Below, in pieces: positions 37,147-49,810 of a DNA stretch of 64,000 nucleotides. The notes beneath the pieces were generated by a model, which had not been told where the DNA came from, made no database searches, and saw only the letters and a program-made list of their open reading frames with translations. The stretch spans positions 1 to 64,000 of the forward strand of contig JAIQDT010002857.1 in assembly GCA_021521415.1 (NCBI GenBank), read 5' to 3'. This DNA comes from Bidens hawaiensis (Eukaryota > Streptophyta > Magnoliopsida > Asterales > Asteraceae). A program made the translations under genes and the position numbers. Position 1 is the stretch's first letter. The number at the start of each line of letters is the position of its first letter.

Positions 37147-37790
37147 TGTAACATCCAACTTTTGTTAAATAAATAAATGACGGAAAGTTTTGTTATTAAC
37201 TGTGTGTCGTTAAGTTAGTCGTGTGTTCAGTGTTTAGTTAATATTTGGATTTGGAATTGTGAGTGGGTTGTGGGGCCCATGGCCTCCTATATAAGCCTAA
37301 CTCTTCCACCCTTTCACCATTTTGTTACCTTTCACCACACACACACTCAAGAACACACACTTTCTCTCTACATTCCAGATCCAAATCCATGTAAAAAAAA
37401 GGAGAGAGAAGGAAGAATCTCGTGTGTAGACATCATCAAATAGCAAGAATCACGTCCAGATCTACATATTGTCCGGATCTGAACTCAAACCTGAAGCAAA
37501 AGGTAGGTTTTGGTTTAAATGGTTAAGTTTTATGGTTAGAATCGGCATGCAAACAGATATAATGGTAGATCGGGTTGTGAAATGTAAGAAAAATATAAAC
37601 TTGGTAAGTTATAATCTCTTGGGTGCACTTTAAGGTAAAAAGGTGGCGATTGGACTATGAGAGATATGGGTTCAGGATCAGGTGCATGGGGTCAGAATGT
37701 GTCGAAAGTTGAGAAAGAGTAAAAATCAGGTCCTGAGGAAGAGCCACGAAGTAAAATGGCTTTAAAATGGTAAAAACGAAGAAAGGAACC

Positions 37791-38010
37791 ATTTCGCTTC
37801 GCTCAGTCATGAGAAGCGAAACAGGTATTTCACTTCGCTCAGCCATGAGAAGCGAAACAACCATGAGAAACGAAACAGGTATTTCGCTTCGCTCAGACTT
37901 GAGAAGCGAAACAGGCATTTCGCTTCGCTTAGCCATGAGAAGCGAAACAGGCATTTCGCTTCGCTCAGCCGTGAGAAACGAAAAAGGTTATGCGAAGCGA
38001 AATTCTATGC
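37791..38010. repeat. Tandem hairpin array in solo LTR C
   Basis: About six units of ~35 bp, e.g. TTTCGCTTCGCTCAGCCATG followed by AGAAGCGAAACAGGC. Each unit folds: TTTCGCTT pairs with AAGCGAAA and CTCA with TGAG. The last units are degenerate. Confidence 0.9.
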
Positions 38011-38530
38011 GAAATTCCTCCCATGCAAAATTGTTTAAGTTGTTATTAAAATGTGACTGATTCATTTTCTGATGCGTTTTTGTTAAAGGACCTATTAACA
38101 AAAATAAAATTTTTCCGAGCTGACCTGGCAGCTCAACCCCGGCCAGGGGCTGCCACCCCTAGACCCCGCTACCAGGGGCGCTGCCCCCGGACCCCCGTTA
38201 GTTGAGAGTTTCATCAACTTAGATGTAGGAAGTAGTAGTAATGGATAATTGACACGCGCAATGTATTGTACAGTTAGCCGTGCACATATAAGGAAGGGCA
38301 TTACCATTAACGGCGAGAGAAACCGGCTCCAGGTGAGTTCTAGCCCCATTTCCTTGTTATGTTTTCGGGGCTGTGTGCATACTCCTATGTGGCAGTTAAA
38401 AGGCTTATCTTAAGTGATAGGTATATAATACGTGTATGATCGTGCATTGAAAGTTATTGTTATAGGATGGTTATGTGAATGAATGTGTATGTAAATATTA
38501 TATGCATAAGACATGTAAAGTATGCGCTTA

Positions 38531-38627
38531 TGATAGGGACCAGACCCTCATAATATCTGAGATGATAGGGACCAGACCCTTATAATATCTGAGATGTTAG
38601 GGACCAGACCCTTATAATATCTGAGAT
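38531..38627. repeat. Three 32-bp tandem repeats in solo LTR C
   Basis: Units start at 38531, 38563 and 38595 with TGATAGGGACCAGACCCTCA or a one- to two-base variant, then TAATATCTGAGA. Confidence 0.9.
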
Positions 38628-39110
38628 GTTTAAGATAGAATAGCTTATGGTATACCATAGGGTTTTATGAAAGAAAGTATGTAAGTACGTATGCATGTAT
38701 ATAAAGTATATGTGAAAGAAGTAATAGCAAAGTAAGGTATGAATACGTATCTTCGGACGCGTATGAGTAAGGATAGGAATGTATTGTATGTTAATTGATT
38801 AACTAGAACTCACTCAACGTAGCTGACTTTTAGTATGCACGCAGGCAAATAGGTTGAGGCAGCTGGCTTGAGGAAGGACACATGGCACGAGCTAAGGAAA
38901 CTGGCATCTATGAAGAAGTGTCATGACTATTTTATGTTATGTTATGAAAAGACAATTTGTATGTTAAGACAAAAATGAATGTTTGTAATGTGATGTTTGA
39001 AGTTTTAAATTATTCCGCGAAAGTTTAAATCAACTCTGATTTTAGAACTGTGTTTTATGAGTAAATCCAACACCAAAGTAGGGTTACCGGGAACGGGGCC
39101 TTACAACAAG

Positions 39111-41162
39111 AGGGTACTGTGTTGGGGCATGTAGTTTCAAGTCGGGGAATGGAGGTGGATAAAGCAAAAATTAAGGTTATTTCTTCATTGCCACCACCGA
39201 AAATGTAAAAGGGGTAAGGTCGTTTTTGGGGCATGCCGGGTTTTACCGGCGGTTTATTAAAGGTTTTAGTGTGATTACTAAACCTTTATGCAATTTGTTG
39301 CTAAAAGATGTTGCATTTGATTTTACTAATGATTGTTTGCAAGCATTTGATGTTTTGAAGGAAAAATTCGTGCAAGCACCGATTTTGCAACCGCCGGATT
39401 GGACGAAGCCGTTTGAGATTATGTGTGATGCAAGTGATACCACAATTGGAGCAGTTTTGGGTCAAAGAATTGATAAGAAGCCGGTGGTGATTTACTATGC
39501 AAGCAAAACATTATCCGAGGCACAATTGAATTACATCACTACTGAAAAAGAATTACTTGCGGTGCTGTACGCCTTGGATAAGTTTCGGTCATACATATGG
39601 GGAAGTAAGGTTGTGGTTTATTCGGATCATAGTGCGGTTCGTTACCTCATGGAGAAGAAAGATGCAAAACCCCGTTTGATTCGCTGGGTTTTATTGTTAC
39701 AAGAGTTCGATTTAGAGGTCCGAGATAAGAAGGGGTGAGAAAATGTGGTGGTGGACCACTTATCGAGGATTCCTTTGGAAGGTGGGGATGATTCACATGA
39801 AATCAATGAGAGATTTCCGGATGAACAGTTGTTAGCCGGTCCACTACACCGTGGTATGCCCACTATGTCAACTATTTGGCCACGGGTGAGATGCCGAAAC
39901 ATTGGGCCAAGAAAAGGAGACAACAATTTCTTTCCCAAGTCAAGCAATATATTTGGGATGAGCTCGATTTGTTCAAAATTGGTGCCGATTAAATCATTCG
40001 ACGGTGTATTCCCGAATCAGAAGTTCAAGAGATTTTGACACATGCTCATTCATCCGCTTGTGGTGGTCATTTTAGTGGGCAAAAGACGGGTTATCGAGTT
40101 CTTACAAGTGGGTTTTATTTGCCCACAATCTTTAAAGATGCAAGTGACTATGCACACCATTGTTCGAATTGTCAAAAGATGAGTGGAATTTCAAAACGGG
40201 ATGAAATGCCTTTGCAACCCATTTTGGTGGTTGACATTTTTGACGTATGGGGAATTGACTTTATGGGCCCGTTTCCAAATTCTTGTGGGTATTTATACAA
40301 ATTGGTGGCGGTGGATTATGTTTCAAAGTGGGTTGAGGCCATAGCAACAAGGACTAATGATCACACCGTGGTATGTAAGTTTATTCAATCCAATATTTTT
40401 GCAAGATTTAGAATTCCGAGAGTGATTTTAAGTGATGGTGGAACGCATTTCAAGAATTTCAATTTCGGGATATTGTTGAAGCGGTATAATGTGAATCATC
40501 GAATTGCGACTCCGTATTACCCGCAAACAAGTGGACAAGTTGAAGTGTCCAACCGACAAATAAAAGAAATATTGATGAAGACGGTACGGGTTGATAGGAA
40601 GGATTGGTCGGTAAAGTTGGATGATGCATTATGGGCGTATCGAACCGCTTATAAAACGCCCATAGGAACGACTCCTTACCGGTTGGTTTATGGGAAAGGA
40701 TGTCATTTACCTATGGAGTTGGCTCACCGGGCACTGTGGGCTATTAAGAGTGTGAACATGGATTACAACGAAGCTGGTGGATTGAGAAAGTCGAAGTTGG
40801 CGGAATTGGAAGAGATAAGGGATGAAGCATATGAATGTGCATCGGCATACAAAGATAAGTTGAAAAAGGTTCATGATGCTAAGTTGAGAAAGCGGTTTTT
40901 TGAAGAAGGGCAAAAGGTTTGGTTATATACTTCACGGCTCAAGCTTTTTCCCGGAAAGTTAAAAAGTAAATGGATGGGCCCGTATGTTATAACAAGAGTG
41001 GGCAAGTTTGGTGATGTGGAAATTGAAGACTTGCACAATCAAGCAAGACAAACTGTGAACAGACACCGACTTAAACTATACTTGGAGGGTAAGGATATCA
41101 ACATGTGTGAAGTGGACAAAGTAGGCTACCTGTTGCGGTCGCCTGAGGAAATAACCAATTAA
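39111..41162 (+). pseudogene. Athila RNase H and integrase
   Basis: Continues pol after solo LTR C. RNase H blocks at 39226-39738 include [34 protein letters not shown] and [12 protein letters not shown]. Stops lie near 39210 and at 39736, and frame changes follow to 40035. The integrase frame 40035-41162 (375 residues) is long and clean: Cys pair in HHCSNCQKM, Asp in GIDFMGPF, Asp in ILSDGGTHF, Glu in [10 protein letters not shown], then the C-terminal [13 protein letters not shown] and WMGPYVI blocks. The start of this frame is not a true initiation site; it is part of a polyprotein. Confidence 0.9.
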
Positions 41163-42229
41163 ACAGTCCAGGTTTGTTGTATAATTTAGTTTAGTTTTTG
41201 TTCAAATTTGGTCGTAAAAATTACCTTTCTTGTTACAAGGTTGTCCAAATCAAGTGTGGGGAATTCTTGGGAATCTCTTCACCGTGTTGAGGACAACTCG
41301 AGTTTTCATGGGGGTAGGGTAATTTTTAGTTTTTAGTGGTTTGTAAATAATTTTAGTTAGTTTTAGTTTGATTATTGATTTCTATATATGTATATATATA
41401 AATGTTTGCATCAGGTGCTACCGTAGCTTACGGTGCCCACCATAAGCTACGGTGGACTTGAAAATTTCTACGGTGGCCATTCTCTGTTTACGCTGGGTTT
41501 CTTACGCCAAGGACCCACCGTAAGCTACGGTAGCCACCGTAGCTTACGGTGGACTGTGAATGGGCAACGCAGGTACTGCTGCAATATACATAAAATTTTT
41601 TTTTAATAAAATACTAAAATTTTCATCCACATAAAACCAATTTTTTTCTTTTTCCCCTTCATTCATCATCTTCATCCATCCATCTCTCTCTATCAAACCC
41701 TAATCCCCAATTCATAACTTATTTAAATCTTAACCAAAATCAACGATTTTCGGGTCTAAATTGACTAGATTTTCGCAAGGAATCACATTCTTTGCTTGGT
41801 TTTCATCAATCTTAACTTTTTTGGGTTCGATTTTGGACGTTTTTGGTTCGAAAATTTTGAACAACAAGTGGTTTTTACAAGTGATTAGTGATTAGAGTGA
41901 TTAGAAGGTTTAATTCGGCTTAAAGGTATGTTTCTCTTCACTCGTTTGCTACAAAACTCATTAGTTAAGATTATATGTTGTACATTGCTTACACTTGCTT
42001 GTTGAATGTGAGATAGTTTGAAATTGTGTTGTGGTTGTGAATATGGTATGGAAAATTAAAGTTTGACAAAACTTGAAGATGGATTATGTCTATGTTTAAA
42101 CGAAATGCTGTCAAAATTTTGTAAAAAAAATGGTTTATGACTTTTATATATTCACAACCGTAGAAACAAGCAAGTGTGGGAATGTATATAGAAGTGAATA
42201 CTAACTTGGTTAATGTTTGTCATTGTTAG
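41163..42229 (+). repeat. Athila post-integrase spacer with LTR-like inverted repeats
   Basis: No coding frame. Contains CCGTAGCTTACGGT and its complement CCGTAAGCTACGG in two clusters (~41419-41455 and 41513-41555), the same motif as in the LTRs. Near 42230 the sequence TTGTTAG precedes an ATG, compatible with a 3' splice site for the downstream ORF. Confidence 0.75.
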
Positions 42230-45200
42230 ATGGGACGTTCTGCTAAGGATAAAGGAAAAGGGATTGCGGGTTCATCTAGCACTTTTGTTGTCGAACAAGC
42301 AAAAAAGCGGAGGTTAGAACAACAACAAGAACGGGAAGAAGATGTGTAGTATGTTAAACCGGATTGGACTCATGGACCACTAACAGATCATGATTTGAGA
42401 TGGAAACCAGAGTTATTTCACGAGAAAATGAATACTTTAACAAAGAAGTACGACGCATTTATTTGTGAGAAAGTGGTCCCGGAGCATGAGTTTGGTCCGT
42501 TTGATGTTTTTTATCGATTTAAGGCATTGGGTTGGGAAGCAGCCCTCAAGTGTTATGATAGAAATGAGAAGTATGTTTTCATTGATGAAATTGAAGAATG
42601 GATGGCAACGTTGAGATGTCCTTCGTTTAAGAAACCCTCGGGGATGAAGCTTGTTGGAACTGTTAACAACATTGAGGTCACTATGTCATTTGAAACATGA
42701 GGCAAATTGCACGATTTGACAGTAAGTCTCAAAGCAACTATGTGTTTCCAGATTTGAATGATTTGTATTATCAACCCGACCGACATCCAACATGGAGAAT
42801 GATGTTGGAAGCATTGTTTTTACCCGACACTTATGATGGGAAGTTATTGAGGAAGAATTTGAAGATTGAGCTAAAGATGTTGCTCATCATTTGTTTACAC
42901 AATGTCATGCCAAGAAGAGGGGATGTGCAAGAAGTTCGGTACCCCGATGTCCCGATTTTATACTCTTTGATGCATGGAGGACCACTTGTTTCGTTTCGGT
43001 ATCTAGTACTTAACAATATTTGGATAAGCCGGAATAATGTGAGTTGGAAGATTATTCCACATTGTCGGTTGATTACCGCGTTGTTGATGTGGTTTGGTGT
43101 TATTGGAGATAATGATATTGGAGTTGGGAAGAAACACAAGCTGATGTGTTGTAAAACACACGTATTTTCCGTACGTTTTATCGATGTATTATATTATATT
43201 TTATATGTTTTAACTTGTTTTAGATAGGTTTTACGTAAGTTTATTCATATTGTAGGTTATGGGTTACAAGGAAGAAGAAACCGAGCTTTTGGAGTGGTTT
43301 ACGAGCCTTTTACGCATACGTTTTCAAGTAAAAACTCAAGGCCCGGCCCGTATGCATCATAGAGGCCCAAATCTTACATTATAATATAATATATAAAAAA
43401 AATAAAAAACCCTAAGGAGCAGCTAAGCTGTGATCGGACTAGAGCAAAAGAAAAAAAAGAGAAAAAAGTTTTTTGCAAGCTAGGTCTTGGTGTCTTGGCG
43501 GCTAGGGAAGGAAGAACAAACAAGAACAAGCCTCGGTGATCGTTTACCATCATTTTACAGCAGCAAACAGCAGCCCGGAACACCCAATATCCTTTCTTTC
43601 ATAACATTGTTCAATAACTTTAATTCTCTTGTTTAATTGTTAACTAGTTTTGCACTTGATTGAGAGATTGAATTGTTTATGATTAGTATTGATCATTGGA
43701 TGATTATTATGATGATTGGTATGAGTTTAAGGATGATTTTGTTAAGTGTTTGCTGCTGTCCAAAAAATATGTTCGGCTAAACTTGTTAGTTCTACCTAGG
43801 AATGATGATTCTTGTTAGTGTTTGATAGGTTTTATGGATTGTTTAATTGATAGACTTGAATTGTTATTGTAAAGTTTGATTTAGACATGAAATAGGTTGT
43901 GTTTAAGGGATGGAAATTTTGGTAATTGATTGCATAAACCCCGTGTGTTGGTTGATTAGTTTTGTGTTAATTGATCGATGCATTGTTTGATTCTAGACTT
44001 GGTGTTTAGGGTTTGTTTGCGGTAGGTACCACCGTAGGGTTTTGTTGCGTGATTATTCGGATTAAGTACAGCGGTTAGACACCTTCTTTGAGACCGAGAG
44101 GTGATAGGAAGTTAGAGTTGTCTCATTGCCTTTGCATGCTAGAATAAGGATTGCGCGAGAGCGAGTTCGTTTCTTGTCAGGTTTAGGTGTTTTGAGCGAC
44201 TAGTTGATCTATTTTAGTTTAAGTTGAATTGTTCCTCTATCCTTGGTTGTGTAGTATTCATTTCCATTAGGTTCGAGTGTTGGTGAGACTGAGAGGTGAT
44301 CTAGCATTAGAACACGTTAGCAATTGTTTCCCGGTTTGGTCGTTTTAGGCGATTTTGAGTAGTTTAGGCTTGTTGAGTGAGACCGAGAGGTGATCTAGTG
44401 AGCTCGAGCGATCCTTAGTCGTGTCATCTTTAGGGACCGGTGTCTTGAAGTCATTCAATCCATTAGCTTGTTAGGCCTACAATTTGATTCAGACTTAGGT
44501 AGACGTTTTTCTCCACCCTAAGTTAACATAGTTAGTTCCCCGTTATGTTTTCTATTTTTGGTAAGTTTTGTCAGTCAGTCTAGTTAGTTCAGTTAAGTAA
44601 TTAAAAATCAAAAATCAATTAAATATTATTCAAAGGTAGGTCTTGTCTAGGGTTAGTAATCGTTAGCGTCTTACGTGTCCACGTGTTCGATACTCGGACT
44701 TCCTAGGTCTATACTACTTGCGATCGGTACACTTGCCGGTTGTGTGTGGTTTTAGGATTTTCGTTTTAATATTAAAGCTTAGTTGTGAGGGTCATTATTA
44801 TAGGGTTATTAGATACACATCACAAGCCGTTTGATGTGACAAAGTTGGGGATTGGTTGGGAGTACCGAGCAAGTAACAGGTACCATATGTTGAAAAGCGA
44901 GGGACAGAGATGGAGGGCACTGAAGGTTGATGCTCGACCTTTGAAACTGGGAGAACAACATGAAAGTGAGAGTGATGATGAAGAGGGAGAGAGTGGAGAG
45001 GATGATTATGATGATGAACCGGATGAGCGGGTTGCGATGGAAAGCGAAGGAGTAGGTGGTAGTTCAAGTGCGCAAGGACGGGGACGGGGAAGTACCTTAC
45101 CATTTGATTATTCGAGGCAAACATTTGACCCAAATTGGGCACACCATGGCAGCAAGCAGGATGTGATAATCAACAACAGGCCAGCACACTTCTATAATTG

Positions 45201-45618
45201 GATCGAGACTACTCAGACATTATTTGATCACCAAACTTTCATGGGCACGAGCATGGAACAGGCCTAAAAGAAAATGTATGATTGCCAAGAAGTGTGGAAC
45301 CGGACCCACGCTTATGCTGAGCAAGGAGAAATTAATCATCGGTATGAGGATGACGGTCAAAGGAGAATGCATGAAGCATGGCATTCTGGTCAACCTGTGG
45401 TGGCTGACCCACCGATTGTCGACTACACCACAATGCCACCGTATGAGGGTACGGTGAATTATCCCATACCGCCATTGCATCATTCCGAATGGGTGAACCC
45501 GCATCAAGCTCAAGGAGAAGGTCAAGCTGGGGGAGATGATCAAGGGGCGTTTGGTTTTGGCGAATTCACGGACGTGATGACGTCCATTTTTGGACCACCT
45601 CAACCACGTTACTACTGA
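42230..45618 (+). pseudogene. Athila 3' ORF (env-position, Athila-type protein), broken
   Basis: Starts MGRSAKDKGKG at 42230 and has a stop near 42347. The frame is open again 42395-42700 (ALGWEAALKCYDRNEKYVF) and, after a frameshift near 42698, 42697-43141. Solo LTR B interrupts it; the frame resumes about 44828 (KPFDVTKLGIGWEY) with an acidic Glu/Asp stretch, a stop at 45265, then a Pro/Gly-rich tail to 45618. Athila elements carry an extra ORF in this env position; I see no clear transmembrane segment, so an envelope function is not supported. Confidence 0.75.
43142..44822. mobile_element. Solo LTR B, 1681 bp, TSD CAAGC
   Basis: TGATGTGTTGTAAAA...GATACACATCA, flanked by CAAGC at 43137-43141 and 44823-44827. 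It is the reverse complement of solo LTR A with few differences (for example GTACCGATCGC where A has GTACGATCGC). Confidence 0.9.
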
Positions 45619-46978
45619 GCTGCGTTGGCAGCAAATCAGGTGTTCCCTTGTACATTTTTGTATCTTATTTTTTTCCGTTTATGTTTGGATTTTGGGAGGT
45701 TGGGTGGAGTAATGACAAGTTTGAATTTAAGGGTCATGCTCGTGGTGGTGTTTTTGTTATCCTAAATACCCTACATTGAGGACAATGTATCTCAAGTGTG
45801 AGAATGAGGGATGAAAAAAAATAAAATTAAATTAAAAAAAAATTATATATATTTTTGAAAGAAAAACACCGGAAAAGTGGTAAGATTGTTGGGGCAAAGT
45901 TTTGGTCCCCTTTCATGGTCATAATTCCCCAAAAATCAAGTTTGCTTAGTTATATTAAAAGTGTGGTCGAGTAGTATTCTAGGCAAGGTTAGCATGCTTT
46001 CGGTTTATCCAATCACATAACATGCCACAGTCACTTGGGTATTGGGAAAACGAAGTGCGGTGACGGAATGGTTATTTTCCATTATAACTTGTGCCATCAA
46101 TGCATTTCAAGACCTTAGCTTGGCATAAATGCAAAAGTGATTGAGGCACTTAGGTTAAAACCTCGTCTCGGATGAGTGTGAGTGTGGGTTTTGGGGGTTG
46201 GGCCTCATAAATTACATACATGAGCGTGGATAATGAGAGGGGCAGGGGGTTGGTTCTTTTAGAAAACTTTATTGGACCTATTCTTTTTATTGGATCAAAC
46301 CCTGATGTAACTGTGAGACGATCCGACTTAGTAGGTTGTTCTTTGTAATTGTAGTTGTTTTGTTAGTAATAAATAGAGAGTAGTAGTTAATTGTTTATGC
46401 AAGTTATTATGTCATAAACAAAATGAAAAAATAAAGAGGAAAAGTTGAGGCAATGTTCAAAGCCTTGTGGTTCGAGTTGTTGCGAAAGCTGTTATGTAGA
46501 TAGTGGTATGTTTTATTGTTTAATTTAGTTTTGATGTAACAAGCCGGGTCGGATCATTTGAGCCACTTTCATTACCCCCATTCCATACCTTTACCCCTAG
46601 CCTCATTACAACCTGTTTAAGACCTCTTGATTTGCTTTTATGTTAAAGCACAATTAGGTGGAGATTTGACGGTGGTACAAGCGTATGCGAGGAGAATTGA
46701 GTATGATTGTGATATTTGGAACGGTCACTGATAAGTGAGTTAATGACTGACGGTGTGTTATGTGCAAGTAAAGACCGAAAGCATGTTAAGGTTGACTAGA
46801 ATTCTATGTTTTAAAATATAATATCAAGTAAGCTAGTGCAAGCCTCTGATTAAGTGGGAATAAAGTATGACTCAGGACCTTAACTAAGCTGGGTTTGTGG
46901 TTTGTGTGGTAGTGGTGTTCTAAAAACAATTGGTTTGACGAGTTGCTTGAGGACAAGCAACGAGCAAGTGTGGGAATG
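45619..46978 (+). other. Athila 3' untranslated region and polypurine tract
   Basis: No supported coding frame. Ends with GCAAGTGTGGGAATG directly before the right LTR, a PPT typical for Athila. An A-rich tract lies near 45810-45850. Confidence 0.7.
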
Positions 46979-48150
46979 TGACGGGTGGATGTAGAGCCAC
47001 CCTTAATTGTAGTAATTCTAAACAAAACATGAGCGTTTACGTGTTATTTCAAGGATTTAGGTTACTACCGTATATGGTGCGTGTTTGCAGGAACAGGTGC
47101 TTAAAATGGCGATTCAAATGAACTATAATGGAGAGGAGCAAAGAAATCGAGAGTTGGTAATGGCGGTCAATGAGTCAAAGAAGAACAAGAACTTGGTGCT
47201 GAGGCTACCGTAGCTTACGGTAGCCACCGTAAGCTACGGTAGTGTTACAACGTAGCAACCTAGCGTAAACAGAAGATGGCTGGCGTAGTGACTTTCAAAG
47301 CTACCGTAAGCTACGGTGGCCACCGTAGCTTACGGTGGACCCTGACGCATAAATTGTAACTGCCATTTAAGTCCGTTTTGGGATGACTTTTGGGTATCTT
47401 TTTCATATTTTTTGATTAGAGACACTTAGGGAGGTGATTGGGAGGAGCTATAACTCAATTTTGAGTTGTTTAAACATTGGAGACTTGTTTTTGATTGATA
47501 TGCACATTGTAATCGAATGGATGATGACCTGAATCATGCTCGGCTAATTTCCTTTGTGTTTTCCCTCGGATTGTAAGGTTTCATATTGTTTGTTGATTGA
47601 ATGTTTATGCAATTGCTGAGATGGTAATTTAGTATTATTGATTTCATAATTATGATGTCTATGTATTGATAGATAAGTTGTTAGTTTGTTTAATTCGGGT
47701 TCTAAACCGTCAGTTCTTGGTGCTATAGGCAATCGGGATTAATTGGGTGGAATTCGGGGTTGGATAATCTAATTGATTTTTGAGTGATAACCTTGCAATT
47801 GCTTCCAAGTACTTAGTCCTCAATTATCACAATCATTTGCATATTCATGAATTATGTTTTTACAGTTCGTCTCAGATAAACGTTTACATCAACATTCATT
47901 GAAACCTGAAACCGACGGAGAGCATATCCTCTCATCTTTGATTGAAAAACCGTGTTAAGTGTTTTAGTTAATTTTTGTTAAACAACCAAAACTTTGAGAT
48001 TTTATTTTCTTCATTTAGTTTAAATTTAGTTCATCTATAAAACTACTTGGTAACACATATTCCACAAACTCTTCGTGTTCGACACCCATTTACCACTATC
48101 TATTTAGTTGTAGTTGGTTTATTTTTGCGCGAGTCTTCGACCTCGTGTCA
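46979..48150 (+). repeat. 3' LTR of the Athila element
   Basis: 1172 bp, paired with 20694-21864. The inverted repeats are intact here: 17-bp arms without mismatch near 47205-47242, and the 34-bp palindrome at 47303-47336. An extra segment near 47750-47765 is absent from the left LTR. Confidence 0.95.
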
Positions 48151-48155
48151 GCGGT

Positions 48156-49201
48156 AAGAGTAGCTTCATGTTTCTCCGTCCACTCGAATTTCTTGTTTTT
48201 CCTCAGCATGTCATTAAAATCTTTGCATCTTTCTGAAGATTTCGATATAAACTTGTTAAGTGTTGCCACTCTTCCTGTTAATCTTTGTACCTCTTTTACG
48301 TTTGTTGGAGATTTGAGGTTCAAGAAGGCTTGGATTTGCTCTGGACTTGCTTCTATCCCCCTTTTGGTTACCAAATACCCCAGGAACTTTCCGGCTTTGA
48401 CACCAAATACACATTTAGCAGGATTTAGCTTCATGTTGTATTTGTCAAGGATGTTAAAAGCTACTTCCAAATCCTTAAGATGGTTCTCCGCCTTCTTTGA
48501 CTTTACCACCATGTCGTCGATGTAGACTTCCATGGTGTCTCCCAACTGTTTCTTGAACATCATGTTGACTAGTCTTTGATATGTAGCACCTGCATTTCTT
48601 AGACCAAACGACATAGCAATATAACAATATATGCCCGTAGGGGTTATAAACGTTGTATCCTCTTGATCAGACGGTTCCATCTGGATTTGTTGAAATTCTG
48701 AGGAAGCATCCATAAAGGTCAACATTTCATGCCCTGCGGTAGCATCCACCATGGAGTCAATGTGGGGAAGAGGGAAAAGATCCTTGGGACATGCCTTATT
48801 AAGTCAGTAAAATTGACACATACCCTCCACTTTCCATTTTTCTTTTGAACTACAACCACATTGGCTAACCATTTTGGATATTTTACTTCTCTAATCATAC
48901 CTGCCTTTAGTAGTTTCTGTACCTCTTCTCGGATGATCGCATTTCTTTCTGGGCTAAATTTCCTTCTTTTTTGATGAATGTGCCTGAAAGAAGGATCAAT
49001 TCCAAGTTTATGGGTTATAACATCTTTAGAAATACATGTCATATCTTCGTGCCTCCACGCGAAGGTTGACTTTCTTTGTTGTAAAAAGGATATTATATCC
49101 TTCTCAGTGGACTCTTGTATTTCAACACCTATCAGGACTTTGCCCTCAGGATCCTCTGGGTGCATGACCACTTCCTTAAAGTCTTGTTCCCTAGTCTCCA
49201 T
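48156..49201 (-). pseudogene. Tat reverse transcriptase, cut by the Athila insertion
   Basis: Two overlapping frames, 49201-48719 and 48752-48156. Recognisable blocks: FAWRHEDMTCI, KWLANVVVVQKKNGKWRVCV, FMDASSEFQQI and the catalytic VYIDD followed by MVVKSKK. A frameshift lies around 48750-48780. In the first frame VCVNFTDL stands where VCVDFTDL is usual. Translation runs into the Athila LTR at the GCGGT duplication; RNase H continues at 20693. Confidence 0.9.
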
Positions 49202-49423
49202 GACATTTCTTCTCGCTCTCTGTAATTGCTATGCTTCTCTCAGCTTTTTTGTAGGCTTCATTGAAGAAGTGTAGCAGTCTTTAGCGTCTTGCTGGTCGCT
49301 CTCGGATCTTTGCTATCCCCAATGGGGTAGGGAGTTTTACATACTGGTGGTAAGTAGATGGAACCGCCTTCATTTCGTGTATCCATGGCTTGCCAAGAAT
49401 AACATTGCAACAAGACAAGGAAT

Positions 49424-49810
49424 CTATAACACAAAATTTTGAACAGAATTTACTCCCTCTATATATATGGGTAGTTTGATGTCCCCCAATGTGTTCTTCG
49501 TTTCTCCACTGAATCCTACAAGAACCGAAGATCGTGGGACAATCTCTGACTCTGGGATATTCATCCTTCTAAGAACTTCTAGTTTGATGATATTAACTGA
49601 ACTTCCTCCAACAATGAGTATCCTGCGTACATAATGGTTAGAAATAAATAAAGTAATGACTAAACCGTCGTGGTGAGGATCCTGAACGTTGACTCGATCA
49701 TCCTCATCGAAGGAGATAACTCTGTTGTAGAAGTCCTGATTGGCCTTTCGCCATTCTCCAGTTTGCATTCTTTGGCGTACTTTTTTGCAGCTGAATATGA
49801 CGTTCCGCAA
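49424..49810 (-). pseudogene. Tat protease region
   Basis: Aspartic protease part of the Tat polyprotein: VRRILIVGGSSVNIIKLEVL and VPRSSVLVGFSGETKNTLG. In this lineage the active site is normally DGGS; here Val stands at the Asp position, so the protease looks dead. It is followed by a frame break before RT. Confidence 0.85.

Larger units (their letters stand above)
37147..39105. mobile_element. Solo LTR C, 1959 bp, TSD ACAAG
   Basis: TGTAACATCCAACTT...GGGGCCTTACA, flanked by ACAAG at 37142-37146 and 39106-39110. It has leader-like sequence (TTTCTCTCTACATTCC) near 37360 and two tandem arrays. The end style is like the chromovirus LTRs; plus orientation is likely. Confidence 0.9.
20694..48150 (+). 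mobile_element. Athila-lineage Ty3/gypsy retrotransposon carrying four later insertions
   Basis: LTRs 20694-21864 and 46979-48150, both TGACGGGTGG...TCA, flanked by GCGGT (20689-20693 and 48151-48155). The PBS after the left LTR and the PPT-like AAGTGTGGGAATG before the right LTR fix the plus orientation. The order gag, protease (DLGA), RT, RNase H, integrase, then a long 3' ORF region is that of Athila. Removing the insertions leaves about 12.7 kb. Stops and frameshifts in every part make it defective. Roughly 20 substitutions between LTRs by eye (~2 %). Confidence 0.93.

Noticed and set aside
37791..38010. CRISPR-like array of evenly spaced repeats
   Set aside because: Plant nuclear DNA, no unique spacers, units are contiguous hairpins inside a solo LTR. 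The same applies to the leader repeats at 27831-28100.
42230..45618. Retroviral envelope gene in the Athila element
   Set aside because: The ORF is in the env position, but I see no clear signal peptide or transmembrane segment, so only an Athila 3' ORF is claimed.
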